64,000 bases of DNA. It comes from Emiliania huxleyi CCMP1516. Its lineage: Eukaryota > Haptophyta > Isochrysidales > Noelaerhabdaceae. The notes beneath the pieces were generated by a model. The model was given only the letters and a program-made list of their open reading frames with translations. It was not told the DNA's origin and did no database searches. The stretch covers positions 44,409 through 108,408 of the forward strand of contig NW_005202176.1 of assembly GCF_000372725.1 (NCBI RefSeq). The letters are read 5' to 3'. The stretch's first letter is position 1, and every line of letters starts with the position of its first letter. The translations under genes were made by a program, and so were the position numbers. Positions 32,501 to 42,636 of this stretch are shown piece by piece.

Positions 32501-32565
32501 TTCGCAGCCTGAGCGGGAGGAGAGGGAGGAGAGCCCAGCAGAGCGCCCAGCAGAACGATCGACAT
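29536..32565 (-). CDS. Secreted proline-rich wall protein with N-terminal apple/PAN-like domain
   Basis: The ATG at 32565-32563 gives a signal peptide, MSIVLLGALLGSPPSPPAQA; an in-frame ATG at 32754 lies further upstream but would bury the signal. Residues about 50-135 carry Cys in an apple/PAN arrangement (GACKFKKG, DRCKAKCTNNSLCLG, IRCVLYD, FGCWAR). Very long Ser-Pro and Pro-Pro repeats follow, resembling hydroxyproline-rich pherophorin or extensin backbones. They include two duplicated blocks each starting SFFAPSVAEAPPPPYLPP. An Ala-rich helical segment (about 30020-30680) follows, and a second Pro block ends the protein in AMGLKTYCYGG. A role in the extracellular matrix or scale layer is inferred. 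A 36-nt TGTGAACAG-type core sits in frame at 30049-30084. The frame is uninterrupted through about 3 kb, though part of the Pro region may be intron. Confidence 0.7.
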   Translation of the reverse strand: MSIVLLGALLGSPPSPPAQAAKGAGGRAGVTGSLLSPGVTGSFVSPGRLTSSVGACKFKKGSSGQVSSGYEYVIDEFWGLSGVDRCKAKCTNNSLCLGIQTTALRERAKIRCVLYDALPDATLRIDSFGCWARQMPPQTLQASASLSSPAPPSAPPSQPPSPQTPPPPSPPHTLPPPPSPPQSPPPTSPPQSPPPTSPPQSPPPPSPPQSPPPPSSPPQSPPPPPSPPQTFLDFLLRPTVDSAWTSFFAPSVAEAPPPPYLPPSSPLPPSSPQAQPPDVPPPHPPPAPQQPPFDPPAPPRPPLSPVPPSSPQPPDVPPPRPPPAPPPPPQPPGLPPHPPSAPPPPPPPPSPPSFGGWEPLPPPPPPPPPSPPSFWLNSLATALTSFFAPSVAEAPPPPYLPPSSPLPPSSPPVPPSSPPVPPSSPQPPDVPPPHPPPAPPPPPPPGLPPHPPSAPPPPPPPPSPPSFWGWEPLPPPPPPPPPPPPAHPPSPHPLRPPSQPPSSSPPPQSPPLPSAPPPPPPPVSPPPPYTIPSPSPSPPPPEPPQPPPAPPAPLGALSPPSPPARPPRRQPFQPPPPTTAPSGSWSSWLPWSRTGAAATPPPAATPPPAATPPAATAPQAASGYAYGGAAGGPGAAGPASLELERVRQLATAQLLALPAKLMGAHRRVREAEIALYKADLLPAWLPNWASRLQLAAGALTAAEQEVMAVEAQLAGKAEAVVAAAAAASQPLPKLPPAPAPAVPLGSIADPIAAFDAKRAVLAVAMVATALATAEEAAAEKALLAAEAKAAASSPPSVALEIEVAKALGRERAAGVAVLAPPQAGVKAAHSISSHLSCEQALAAEAAFMTAEAAVNAALPTYEVAVRTRATAAAQPPSPSAPLPPPLPPAPPVAPPTPLPPTLPPALAPPTTAPSGSWSWLPWSRTGAAAAPPPAATPPAATTLPPPSPLGGAPTPPPPGEPTPPPPPIPPGVPPPPPPPGANVLSNRNNVAVMNANLCAMGLKTYCYGG
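30049..30084 (-). repeat. TGTGAACAG-type core lying in frame in the proline-rich gene
   Basis: Read on the gene strand it begins GCACACAGCATCTCTTCACA and ends AGCTGTGAACAG, so it has GC-AG ends and the same hairpin layout as the DNA-PKcs cores. It is 36 nt long and codes HSISSHLSCEQ if not spliced. Confidence 0.65.
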
Positions 32566-33414
32566 GTATCTTAGTACCTGTGTCTTTGGAAGATTCCGCG
32601 CACAGCTTTTTTTCTTCTCGTACCCCCCCCCCCCCCCATCTTTCGGTTCCACTTCCTGCATACATTTTTCCATCGGAACACGGGCACCATCGGAACTATC
32701 GGAACACGGATCAGATTTCTGGGTTTCAGAAAAATGGTGGGGAACCGACATCATGGCCCCGAATGCCGTGCTTAGGTAATCTCAGCCGCAGCCCCAGCTA
32801 GAGGGTCGACAGCGTCCTAATCTAAAATCTGAGGATTCAGGATTGAGGGCTTGCTTCAGTGAGGCCAAAGTGAGTTTATGGATGTGTGAGAACGGTGCGG
32901 GACACGAGGAGTCACGCGGACCGACTCGTCGGTGACTCTGCTGCACGCCGTTTCAGAATTTTTCTCAGCGTGAGCGAGACGTGGAAGAATGCGACCGTCT
33001 CGGGTAGGAGCGTAGGAAGAGAGCCCGGAGTATCAGAGTAGCCGTCGTGGTCGTGGCGAGCAGCGCCGGCCACTCCGGCGCCGCGTCGGCAACATGGGAG
33101 CATGTCCACCGCCACTTCGCGGTCGCAGCGCTGTTGTTTGTCGCCCAAAACGCCGCATGTACCTCTGGCGGGCCAAAGATCGACTCACATGTCGATTTCG
33201 ACGCGACGGCGGCATGGAGGCATCACGTCTCCATGCCGCCGTTAAGTTGGAGCCTGTCTCCTGGCGATCACAGCGCTCGCAGGAGGTACATGCGAGCTTT
33301 TCAGAGTCACTAGAGCAATTGGCCGGCGCCCCTTGGGCGCCGGACCCGCCCCGGGGGCGTGGCGTGTCTAGTGATGTGGCACGTCTAGAATAGATCAAGA
33401 GATCAGTAGTCAAA
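32566..33414. other. Region between the proline-rich gene and the low-GC gene
   Basis: No gene recognised. A poly-C run at 32624-32638 and ordinary mixed sequence are present; the 5' regulatory region of the proline-rich gene lies at its left end. Confidence 0.4.
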
Positions 33415-35571
33415 TCAGAAAAGAGAGGTAAAGGAACACTCCGGGCCTTCGTAACCGAAAGGTGAGCTGAAGTGCTCAAGAGTATCTGCGTCGTACTTGA
33501 GATCGCAATCTAACAAATCGCTCGTGGCGGGTGTCTCGTGGAACGGTGCATTCATTAGCACCTCGTACGGCGACATTGCATTGATCACTCGACATAGATC
33601 AGACCGGATCTGAGCCTTCAACTCCCTAATCTGTGGAGGGTCGAAAATATGCTCCATAGAACGTTCGAGCATATTTTTCTTCCACTCTTTCTCGTCTTTC
33701 GCTTTGAGTAGCTCTTTGAGCTCGGCAACGCGAGCATGACCGTTGAAGAACCGTTGAAGGAGCGCGTCGTACGCATATTGGTAGGGCAGCTGTGGGAATC
33801 CGTCACAAGCTACGTCACCTTCTTTGATCTCTTCAACACTGAGCGATCGGAAGAGGTCTTCTGACACGCACCGCAGCCCCCGCTCCGACCTTCGGATCTC
33901 AAAGTCCGTGATTCCGTGTTCCAAAGCCGCCCTTGAATCCAATTCCGTACGTGGCTTTTCCAATTGAGATAATTCCGTATTCCAATTCAAAGCCCGTAAT
34001 TCCGCAATCCTAACACGCACCGCAGCCAACCGATGCTCTTGCGGTCTCAACCTGTGCATGTCGAGCCATTCTTCCGGTGAAAATTCACTCCAAGGTTGTG
34101 GTGCATTCATTAGCACCTCGTACGGCGACATTGCATCGACTTCTCGTCGCAGGTCAGATAGTATCGACGCACTCAGATCCTCAATTTGTGAATTCAGCTC
34201 CTCGATCTGTTCCTCTCGGGCCTGCTCTCTCTCTTCTAAATCCTTGCGAGTGAACGAATAGTGGCTGCAGCCTCTGAGCATGGCCCTGAGCTCTGAGTCC
34301 CGCTCATGGCTACGGCACATGCGGTCCAGAAGCGAGTCGTACGCGAACTGGAAGGGCAGCTGCGGGAATCCCTCACACGTAATGTTGTTCTTTCGGATCA
34401 GATCCGCATCGAGTCTCCTGTACACGTCTTCTGACACACACCGCAACGGCCATTTGTTCTCCTTGCAGAAGGTTTGGTACCCCCAACTGGCGCGCCACTC
34501 ACGCAAGAGGTCGTCCGTGAGGACCAAGGTGCCTGGTCGTTGATGAATTCCCCCCATGATGATGCAGAAATAGCTGCCTGGGACTCGTCGTTGCTCTTCA
34601 AACCAGTTCTGCATTGCCTCAGACTCATGAGTGATGCGGTCACTCGTCTCTGTCAACCTGGCCATCATTGGCTGTCCCTGCTCCATGTATGTCCTCCATG
34701 CAACATCGCGACGGTTGACCTTGACGATCTCCTCTCGTCCATTCAAGAGAAACACCCGAACTCCCTGCACCAAATGTCCATCGACGAACTCCCCGTCATG
34801 GAACTCTCCGTTGCTGAACTTGACGCATCCCCTCCCAGTGAACTCGAGAAATGATCCCTCCCGTTTCCAGTGGCCGTCGTAGCACCTCACGCGGATTTCG
34901 TCCGACCGGTGGTCTTCTTCGAGATACATTCTCGCTCCTCTGCCAAAGAGGCCTCGTATAAATACCTCGTCGATGAAATGCCGATCGAGATCGGCCTTCT
35001 TGGCTCCCATCTCCTGTAGCTTGACAATACGTTGCGCATTCTCCCGCTGAACCTGCTGCATATCGACAGGAATCTTGCCGCCGAGCGTTGACGGTGGCTC
35101 CCGTACGCTGTACTGGATGGTCGCTGACGGGGGCGGCCGTCTCCCGAGCACCTTCTCCCACGCACTCAAAAGACGCTCCCTGACTCCGCTGGCCGAGGAA
35201 TTCAGCACCAACCAGGTGAGGTTGGCCAGCTGAAAGAAGAGTTGGATTGTCGGCGTCTTGAAAGACTGCGAGCGCGCTGAGCTATGCTGCTGCTGTCTCT
35301 GCTTCTCTCGCCGGTCGCCGTCGTCGGGCGGCCGCTGGCGTGCAGTGCGGTCTCGGCTCTGCTCATGGACCTTTTTCTGTGCCTTTAGGCGCTCTGCCAT
35401 CAGCTTCCTGCGGGCGTCTCGCTCCTGCTCCCATCGGGCGTGATCGGCACTGAAGGCGGCCGCGTTCGCGTACGGCCTGCCCGGCCCGATTTCCTCCTGC
35501 CGTGGCTCGGCCCGAAGCTTGTCCGGCAGGGGAGGCACGTGGATGGTCGAGGGGCCGGCACCGGCCGACAT
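33415..35571 (-). CDS. Unrecognised intronless protein with duplicated domain and MORN-like motif
   Basis: The ATG at 35571 opens a 718-residue frame with clearly lower GC than its neighbours. Residues 35-100 are a charged helix. Residues about 205-290 include CYDGHWKREGSFLEF and FSNGEFHDGEFVDG, which resemble MORN-type repeats. A domain occurs twice, at about 376-490 and 566-676. Each copy contains LRCVSED, CEGFPQLPFQFAYDSLL / CDGFPQLPYQYAYDALL and AMSPYEVLMNAP. The copies are diverged, so the duplication is old. I do not recognise the duplicated domain. Composition and lack of introns suggest a different origin from the rest of the window, for example transfer from a large DNA virus or bacterium, or a retrocopy. 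This is inference only. Confidence 0.72.
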   Translation of the reverse strand: MSAGAGPSTIHVPPLPDKLRAEPRQEEIGPGRPYANAAAFSADHARWEQERDARRKLMAERLKAQKKVHEQSRDRTARQRPPDDGDRREKQRQQQHSSARSQSFKTPTIQLFFQLANLTWLVLNSSASGVRERLLSAWEKVLGRRPPPSATIQYSVREPPSTLGGKIPVDMQQVQRENAQRIVKLQEMGAKKADLDRHFIDEVFIRGLFGRGARMYLEEDHRSDEIRVRCYDGHWKREGSFLEFTGRGCVKFSNGEFHDGEFVDGHLVQGVRVFLLNGREEIVKVNRRDVAWRTYMEQGQPMMARLTETSDRITHESEAMQNWFEEQRRVPGSYFCIIMGGIHQRPGTLVLTDDLLREWRASWGYQTFCKENKWPLRCVSEDVYRRLDADLIRKNNITCEGFPQLPFQFAYDSLLDRMCRSHERDSELRAMLRGCSHYSFTRKDLEEREQAREEQIEELNSQIEDLSASILSDLRREVDAMSPYEVLMNAPQPWSEFSPEEWLDMHRLRPQEHRLAAVRVRIAELRALNWNTELSQLEKPRTELDSRAALEHGITDFEIRRSERGLRCVSEDLFRSLSVEEIKEGDVACDGFPQLPYQYAYDALLQRFFNGHARVAELKELLKAKDEKEWKKNMLERSMEHIFDPPQIRELKAQIRSDLCRVINAMSPYEVLMNAPFHETPATSDLLDCDLKYDADTLEHFSSPFGYEGPECSFTSLF

Positions 35572-37213
35572 GCATGGAGGGCGAACGCGCGACCAAATTT
35601 TCGGGCGGACAAACCGCGCGGGCTGCTACTTTCAATGATAGGGAAGCGATTGCGCGAAATCCCACACTGGTGGATTTTGTCTGCCCTCTAGCCCCCCGCC
35701 CCCCCCACTCGGCCGAGAGAGAGTTCCCGCAGGCAGAGAAGACTAATCCTGGGGGAAGCAACTCCAGACGCGCTCGATCGAGCTGGTTCTCCATAAAAAA
35801 AGTAATATATCTTTACTTCCAAAACCCGGACGTGCCTCCACCGGCACGCCGCTTCCGACAGGGTGATGGAAGGTTCGACGCACCCCCGGACTGGGCAGAG
35901 AGATCCCAGTGCATCTGCGCTGGGCTGTCCACCCCGCCCCCACTTGCCCTGACTGCACAGGATAGCGTGCCCCGACAAACGGCGACACATAGCGGGGGAC
36001 ACTGCGCCGGGGGGTATGCCTAACTTTGGTGCTTTGTGTGGGTCGCGTTCCCATGGTAGTTGTGTGGCTGAAGCCCTCGTGCCGCTGGCTTGCCCCTTCC
36101 AGCGGCTGGCCCCTCGAGACTGTCGGTGCTTGGCGGGAGGAGGGGGAGAGGGAGGCCCGGTGGGAGGAGAGGGAGAGGGAGGCCCGGTGGGAGGGGAGGA
36201 GAGGGAGGCCGCCTTGGGCTCTTCTCCTCCCCCCTCCCTAGGCTCTTCTCCTCTCCCCACCCTGGGCTCTTCTCCCCTCCTCCCTGGTACTCTCGGCCTG
36301 ATTACCGGAGCGACTGCTGGAGCAGACGCTGGGGGGACACTCACGCCCGGAGGCGGTACGCACGACCCGGAGGCGTGGGGATGGGGGGGGGCCGCGCCGC
36401 CGCCGCCGTGCCGCCTTCTCCCGCTTTGACCTCCCCCTGAATGCCTTTGCAAGAACCGCCAGCGGCGGTGGTTGAGCCGTTCGCGGTTCGAGCGGGGACC
36501 TTTTGGCTCCCGGATCGAAACTCGGGTGGGGGTTGCTTCGCGGTAGCGAACGCGAGCGGCGTGAGCGCGTGCGTGTGCGCGTGCGCGGCTGCAAGGCGAG
36601 GCGCAGGCGCTGGCGCAGGGGTAGGCAAGGCGAGGCGGGCGGCGGCGGCGCGCGATAATTCCTTTTGCCCGGGTGAGGCGTGGCGAGCGCGTCGCGCGGT
36701 GATGACGCCGCACGCGGAGAAGCTCTTGGTGACCCACCGCGGTGGCAGCGAGCCAAAGCAAGCCACCTGCCGCATGACGGGTTGACCTCGAAAAAGAATT
36801 TTTTCACCTGGTTCTCCATAATTATCTTTACATTTTCTTGCGACGGGTTGCCGGCTCGCATTCCATGAAAATGAACACACATGTGTGATGTGTGTGTCTC
36901 CTCCGCAACAGCTACTACTGTATAAAGTCGGAAGTATGGGACACTCTCGCTCGCGGATCCTGCTCTAGGTCTAGCCCGCTGTGTGGACGCGCTGGTCTCC
37001 TCTAGCCCCTCCGCGTGGGCGAAGGCGTGGCCAGAGCGTGGTCCAAAGAGAGCAAGCCTGTAGGTCGGGCGGGACACTAGCGACCCTGGCCGGCCTTCCG
37101 GCGGCAACTAACGCCGCACACGAGCCAGGGGGAGCCCCGCCCCGTGGAGGGAGGGGAGGGAGGCTCTGACAGCAGCAGCTCGAGTCGGAGCCGGCGCCCC
37201 TCGCACTGCAGCC
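35572..37213. other. Intergenic region with purine-rich minisatellite
   Basis: Positions 36135-36290 are built from GGGAGG/GAGGCCCGGTGGG units and TCTTCTCC mirror units. I find no reading frame with protein-like features, although the GC-rich strand is open in several frames. The left end is the upstream region of the low-GC gene. Confidence 0.45.
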
Positions 37214-39704
37214 TTACTTGTTCAGGTTCCTCCACTTGTCCTTGAGGTGGACCTGGCGGCGTGGCGTCGTCGGGCGCGCGTCAATGACTCCCATGCGGCG
37301 CGGCGCGGCAAGCGGGAGGGAGGCGGGCGGGGGGCGGGCGGGCGGGCGGGCGGCGGGGAGGGTGGGACGGGTCGGCGCGCATTCGTGCGGTGCTTGTGGA
37401 ACTTGAACTCGCGTAGGATGTCTGCCCAGCGTCCCTCGCCGTACTTTTGGTACCCCCGCTTGAGCTGCTCCACCTCCTCCGACGTCCACCGCAGCCGGCC
37501 GCACTTGGACTGCGGCTGCTTGCCGCCCGTGCGGGCCTGCTTGGCGACGGCGGGTCCGGGTCCGCCAGAGTCATCGCCGTCCGAGTCCTGCGCGCGGGTG
37601 CGCGCCACCGCTCAGCCAGAGGCGAGGGAGAGGGGCGGAGGGAGGAGGGGCGGAGGGAGGAGGGGCGGAGGGAGGTGGGAAGGGGAGAAGAGGGCAAAGG
37701 AGGGGCGGCGGGGGCGGCGCGGGAGGGGCGGCCTCGATCTCGCCCTGTATCTCGGCTGCATCTCGGCTGCATCTCGCCTCGATCTCGTCCTCGATCCGGT
37801 CGCCCGACTCGTTCCAAGGGATGCTCTTCCCGCGCCGCGTGCTGTGCACCGGGTCCGCAGCAGACGACGAGCCGCCGCCCCCTCGGCCCGTCTCTGGGCG
37901 GCCAGCCGCCGCACCGCCCGCCGCCGCACCGCCCGCCGCCGCACCGCCCGCCGCCGCGCCCGCCTTCCGCTTCCCCAGCGCCGTCGCCTCGGAGAGGGCG
38001 GCGGGCAGCGGGTCCACGACGCCGCGCGCCAGCCGGGCGGTGCCGCGCGCGAGCTCGGCCGCACTCCCACTCTGCGCCTCCTCCTCCCCCACCTCCTCCT
38101 CCGCCCCCGAGTCCCAGGCTCGGTCGGCGGCGGCTGCAGCGGCTGCGGCGGCCGCCGCCGCCCTGGCCGCCCTGGCCGCCCTGGCTGCCTTGGCTGCCGC
38201 CGCCTCGGCCGCCACCCTCTCCGCCTCGGCCGCCTCCGCCCTCCGCTCCGCCTGCCTCTGCTGCTGGAGGATGCGCGCCTTTGCCGCCTTCGCCGCCTCC
38301 GCCTCCTGCTCCTCCCTCAGCGCCGCCGCGCGCAGCTCCGCTGCCTTGGCCAGCTTCTCCGCCTCGATCCGGTCCAGGTCCGCCATCGACAGCTCCTCCA
38401 CACTTCGCTGCCCCGCACCCCGCCCTGCACCCCGCCCCGCCCGCCCGCCGTCAGATGGGCCCGCCTCCGCCTCCGCCTCCGCCGCCGCGTCCGCGTCCGC
38501 GTCCGCGACCGCCTCCTCCGCCTCCGCAGGGGCCGCGCGTGCGCGTGCTTGCGCGCGCGCCCCGCGCACCGTCGGCGCCTCCTGTGGCGGGCGGGCCGCC
38601 TCGCCCTCGTCGGCGCCCTCCTCGTCGGCGCGGTCCTCGGCGCGGTCCTCGTCGGCGCGGTCCTCGTCGGCACCCTCCTTGTCGGCGCGGTCCTTGTCGG
38701 CGCAGTCCTCGCCCTCTCCGAGCTCGATGCTGATCAGCCGAGGGTGAGGCAGGAGAGGGCGGACGTGGTCGGAGAGGTACTCGTCGATCATGCCCTGCGG
38801 AGGAGGAGGAGGAGGGAGGAGGAGGGGAGGAGGGAGGAGGAGGGGAGGCGGGAGGGCGGTGGCGTGGTGGGCGGGCGGGCGGGCCAGGGGAGGGGAGAGG
38901 CGGCGGAGAGGAGGGGGAGGGGAGGGTGGGGGGAGGGGTGACGCGGATGGTGCGAGGCCGGTGGTGCGAGGCCGGTGGTGCGAGGCGTGGGGCGTGCGGT
39001 CGCAAGGCGGGGGTGGTGCGAGGGCCTGCAGGTGCTCGGCCGAGTGCCGCTGGAGGAGAGGGGCTGCCTTTGCAACCTGCGGGGGGGACACGGGAGGGAG
39101 GGCCGCGCCCGCGTCGCGTCGCACGCGGTGCGCCACGCTGCACACCCTCCGCTGCGGAGGACGCGGCACCTCCCCCTTGCACGCGCTCTCGAGCGCGTCG
39201 GTGAGGAGCCTCACGCACGACTTCTCCGCCTTGAAGCGCGGGCGGGAGAAGTGGCGGTCGAGGGCGCGCTTGCCCTCCCTCCAGCTGGCGGGCGTCGCGC
39301 GCAGGTGCTCCAGCACGACCTGGACGGCGCGGGGCGGGGTCGCGAGAGTTATGCGCAGCAGCGGCTGGGCCGGCTGCGGTGGCAGGCCCCGCCTGCATGC
39401 GCAGCTCCACCCGGAGGCCGACCAACGCTTCGGATGCGTCGTCGATGCCGAGGGACGCAACGAGCCTGTCGAGCGCACCCAGCGCTTCGCCGAGCGGCGT
39501 CGCGCCGGCGGAGACGGTCTGCAGCTGACGCACCCGCTTCCAGTTCTCGGCGCGCGCGTCGGCGGGCTGCACGCCCCGCTGCTCGAGGAGGTCGGCCACG
39601 GCGCGGGGCATGGGCTCGCCGCGCCCCGACGAGCAGGCGAGCTCGTAGATGCCCGACAGCACACGCGAGGCGATGTCGGGGTCTTGGCGAGGCGGTTCGG
39701 CCAT
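37214..39704 (-). CDS. TRF-like telobox Myb/SANT telomere-binding protein
   Basis: The last two coding exons form one Myb/SANT domain: RLRWTSEEVEQLKRGYQKYG and GRWADILREFKFHKHRTN, then, after a GC-AG intron (37253-37380), VHLKDKWRNLNK and stop. The last part is the telobox (VDLKDKWRN consensus) found in proteins that bind TTAGGG repeats. The ATG at 39704 begins an alpha-helical N-terminal region (residues about 1-180, e.g. ALDRHFSRPRFKAEKSCVRL) that could correspond to a TRFH-type dimerisation domain. An acidic and Ala-rich coiled-coil middle follows (IDEYLSDHVRPLLPHPRLIS, then DLDRIEAEKLAKAAELRAAA). Several introns are needed (near 39374-39440, 39075-39180, 38795-39020, 37580-37740 and 37253-37380) and only the last is placed firmly. 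The frame also stays open upstream to 40070, so a longer N-terminus is possible. Expected role: nuclear binding of double-stranded telomeric DNA. Confidence 0.75.
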
Positions 39705-41306
39705 CGGCTGCGCCTGAACCCGATGTCGTTCGATGTCGTTGGGAGTGCTGCCGCCAGCGCGCTCGTGTTTTCTTTTTTCAGTGATTCTTAACACCAAAAG
39801 GCACGGGCTGCCTGTGATGCACATGGCGCGGAGCAGCATCGGGTTGGTGTCGAACCCGAGCGGGTCCTCATCCCAATCCCGGCGCCCACCCTCCGCGTCG
39901 TCCTGCTCATCGTGCGCCGCTTCCTTTACTTCGACTTTACTTACTGCCACTGCGCCGCTGCACGCTGAGCTGCCGCCGCCGCCGCGGCTGCTCGCGGCCA
40001 CGTGGCACGAGGCGGCGTTGGCAGCGGCGGCAAACAAAGCGTCGCGCGCGGTGCAGGGCAACTCAATCAATAAAGTAGACGGGGCCGCAAGTTGTTGTCA
40101 TGGCAGCCACCATTGTAGCCAAACGAGTCGGCCAGCTGCGGCGGCCCAAGAGCGTCGGCAGCGTCTCGACCGTGCCAGAGCCCGTCTTGGGCAGTTAGGT
40201 TAGGTCTCCGGTGGGTGTCGGTCGTGAGCCTGACGCAATGAGACACGCTCCGCACCTCCGAAGCCTCCGAACGTTCGATTCGCCCCGTAACGTCTAACCG
40301 CCCGCCGCGCATAACTGACTCCTCATCACCTCCCTACCAACATACATAGGGAGGAAGGTGAAGAACAGTCAGGCTCGGACTGGACACCAACGCGGCACGC
40401 ACAGACAAAGAAAACAGCGTTCGAAACCAAATCAGCGCCAGTGTCGTGCCCAACGCGGTATGCGTATGGGTGGACGCGGGACAGATGATGACGACACGCA
40501 CGAGCGACACACAGACACAAACAGGCTCACAAGACACACAGCCAGCTGGCTGCCACACACCCTGTCCCTGAGTGGGCGTACACATCACTCAGGGCCACGC
40601 CCCCCTCTCGCCCCCCCCAAAGCACACACGGAACAAACATCACCTGGCAACCCTGTCTGCACGTCTCTCGCGCGCGCGAGAGAGAGTTGTTTTGTGTTTG
40701 CGCGCGCGTGAACAGGGCTCCACAGGCCCCAAATGACGTGTGAGTGTTAGAGTTGTTTGGTATTGCTAAAAATCTCTCTCTCACACGGACGCCGGTGCCA
40801 AGGGCTCAAACAACAGCACACAAACACAGACAGTAACGTGTGAGACTAGTCACTACTCGAGTAGAGCAGGCTTGCTCCGCCTCTAATCTCGTCGCCGGCC
40901 GCAAGGCACGGACAAGACCGTGCGTGTGTGGGGTCTTGTGAGCTGTCTATGGACGCCACCCTCTTCACAGGCTAGCGGCCAGCCGCTAGCCCTAAACTCG
41001 CACTCATGGGTGACGACAATTCATTGGATGAGTGTTTGCGAGCAGAAGCGCGTGTGCTGAATCTAGATCGCACGCCGTGGCATATCACATATGTATGACT
41101 TGGGTAGGCGTGCGACCGCAGCGCGCCGCCCGCCCGCCGTAAGCTCGACGGGGCGCGCGTGTCAGCTATAAGTTTGCCTGGAGAGCTATCCTGGTCTTTC
41201 CGAAGAACGAGCCCCGCGCCACGGGTGCCAGCCGTGCGAGGGTCGAAGGCGGTGTCGGTTGCAAAGTCACGCGCTTCCGCACGCGCCTCACCACACACGA
41301 ACACAG
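39705..41306. other. Intergenic region with dispersed inverted repeat
   Basis: The left 365 nt may be 5' UTR or an N-terminal extension of the telobox gene. Positions 40625-40790 are an inverted copy of sequence at 49315-49440. No gene is recognised between 40100 and 41300. Confidence 0.5.
40625..40790 (-). repeat. Dispersed repeat, copy A (inverted relative to 49315-49440)
   Basis: It contains CTGTCTGCACGTCTCTCGCG, AACAGGGCTCCA and CCCCAAATGACGTGTGAGTG. The reverse complement of these blocks is found in the same order at 49315-49440. Confidence 0.8.
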
Positions 41307-42636
41307 ATGGCCAAGCGCGCCGCGCCCCGCCGCCGCCTCGCCGTTCCCTCCTCGCCGGCGGCCCTGCTCGACCTCCTCGACGACGAGGTCCTCATGCACC
41401 TCCTGCAGCAGGCGCCAGCCATCGACTTGGCGCGCGCGTGCTGCTGCTGCGCCAGGCTGCGCGCTGCGGCGAGCGGCGCGGCGGCCCTGCTGCTGCGGCG
41501 GCGCAAGCCCTCGCCCTTGCCGCCGCCCGGCACGCCGTACAACCGCCTCCGCGCCCTCGGCACCGCCGAGGCGCTCGAGCGGCAGCTCGGCTGCCCGCGC
41601 TCGAGCGTGCGAGCCGGGTGGCGGGACGAGTACGTCGCACTGCAGACGGAGGACTTTCGGCTCTACCAGCTGCTGACGGGCGAGGCGTGGGGCTCCGAGC
41701 ACCTCGACTTTTGCGCCGAGTTCTTCGGCGCGGGCGGAGAGCGGTCGGTCGACGCGTGCCTCTCGGCCAACGCGGGCGACATCGAGTGGCGGGTTACCGT
41801 GGCCGGCTGGAGCAGGCAGCACGCAGAGGTGGTCACGCTGCTGATGACCTCGGGCGCCGCGATGAGCCGCTCCCTCAGCCGGATCAAGACGTTTGCGGGC
41901 CGGCCGCGATACAGGCTGCCGGTGGCGCTGGGCCGCCCGGTGCCCTTTCCGGCGTCTGTGTGGGCCGTGTGCGACGCACTGGCGGCGGCGGCGCTGCGCC
42001 AGTCCGGCCCCGCGCCGCCGCACCTCTACTCTCCCCTCTCGCTGCCGCCCGAGGCGTGGGGGACCGGGCCCGGATGCCTGCTAGAGGAGGACGCTGCGTG
42101 GGGCGGGGCTGCTGCGGAGGGCAGAGGCGGCGCCGCGCCTCCTCGGAGCTCTCTCGGGGCCTTGCCGTAGGCGCGCTGCTGCGGAGGAAGGCGAAGGCCG
42201 GGCTCACGCTACGGACGCGCTCCTTTGTCAACGCCGAGGAGGCGTCGCGGTACGCGCTCGGCTCGGGCGAGGGGTTCCTGATCCACAACGACGAGAGTGA
42301 GACGCCGGTGAGCAAGGGACGTGTGCCGGAAAGAGAGGGTCCGCCCAGGGTCGACCCCCGCCCCTGCACCTCGCACGGCGCCTCTCCCCCTCCCGCCAGG
42401 TGCACGCGTCCGAGGTTGTCCGCTTCGTCAACCGGCGCGCCGACGCGCGCGGCTTCCACTCGCTCATCCAGGATGCCCCCGGGGAGGGGCTGCGCAGCAG
42501 GAGCGGGCCCGGCTACACGCTTCCGCCCTTTGCGACGGTCGTGCTCGAGCGGGTCGACGCGCCGGGCGAGTGGCGCCTCTACGGCAAGGAAATGCGCTGC
42601 CGCCTCTTCACCTGCTCCGTCACCTACTCGCTCTGA
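41307..42636 (+). CDS. F-box-like protein of unknown function, join(41307..42102,42171..42307,42400..42636)
   Basis: The ATG at 41307 follows ACACACGAACACAG. Residues about 20-55 (LLDLLDDEVLMHLLQQAPAI) fit an F-box-like helix pair. The rest (about 390 residues in total) has no domain I can name. Its C-terminal part (SFVNAEEASRYALGSGEGFL, LPPFATVVLERVDAPGEWRL) has a mixed alpha/beta pattern faintly like mono-ADP-ribosyltransferase folds, which is speculation. Intron 1 (GC-AG, 42103-42170, 68 nt) starts with GCGGGGCTGCTGCGGAGG, a copy of the exon-2 start GCGCGCTGCTGCGGAGG. Intron 2 is GT-AG (42308-42399). Exon lengths sum to 390 codons with the stop at 42634-42636. Confidence 0.7.

Noticed and set aside
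35688-36761. Minus-strand open frame in the intergenic minisatellite
   Set aside because: No domain, biased composition and overlap with purine-rich repeats; no supporting start or splice context.
39374-39392. A 19-nt intron in the telobox gene (GCGGGGCC...CCGCAG)
   Set aside because: Removing it would fix the frame, but introns here are at least 39 nt and most are 67-74 nt; a donor further upstream (for example a 55-nt GC-AG option) fits better.
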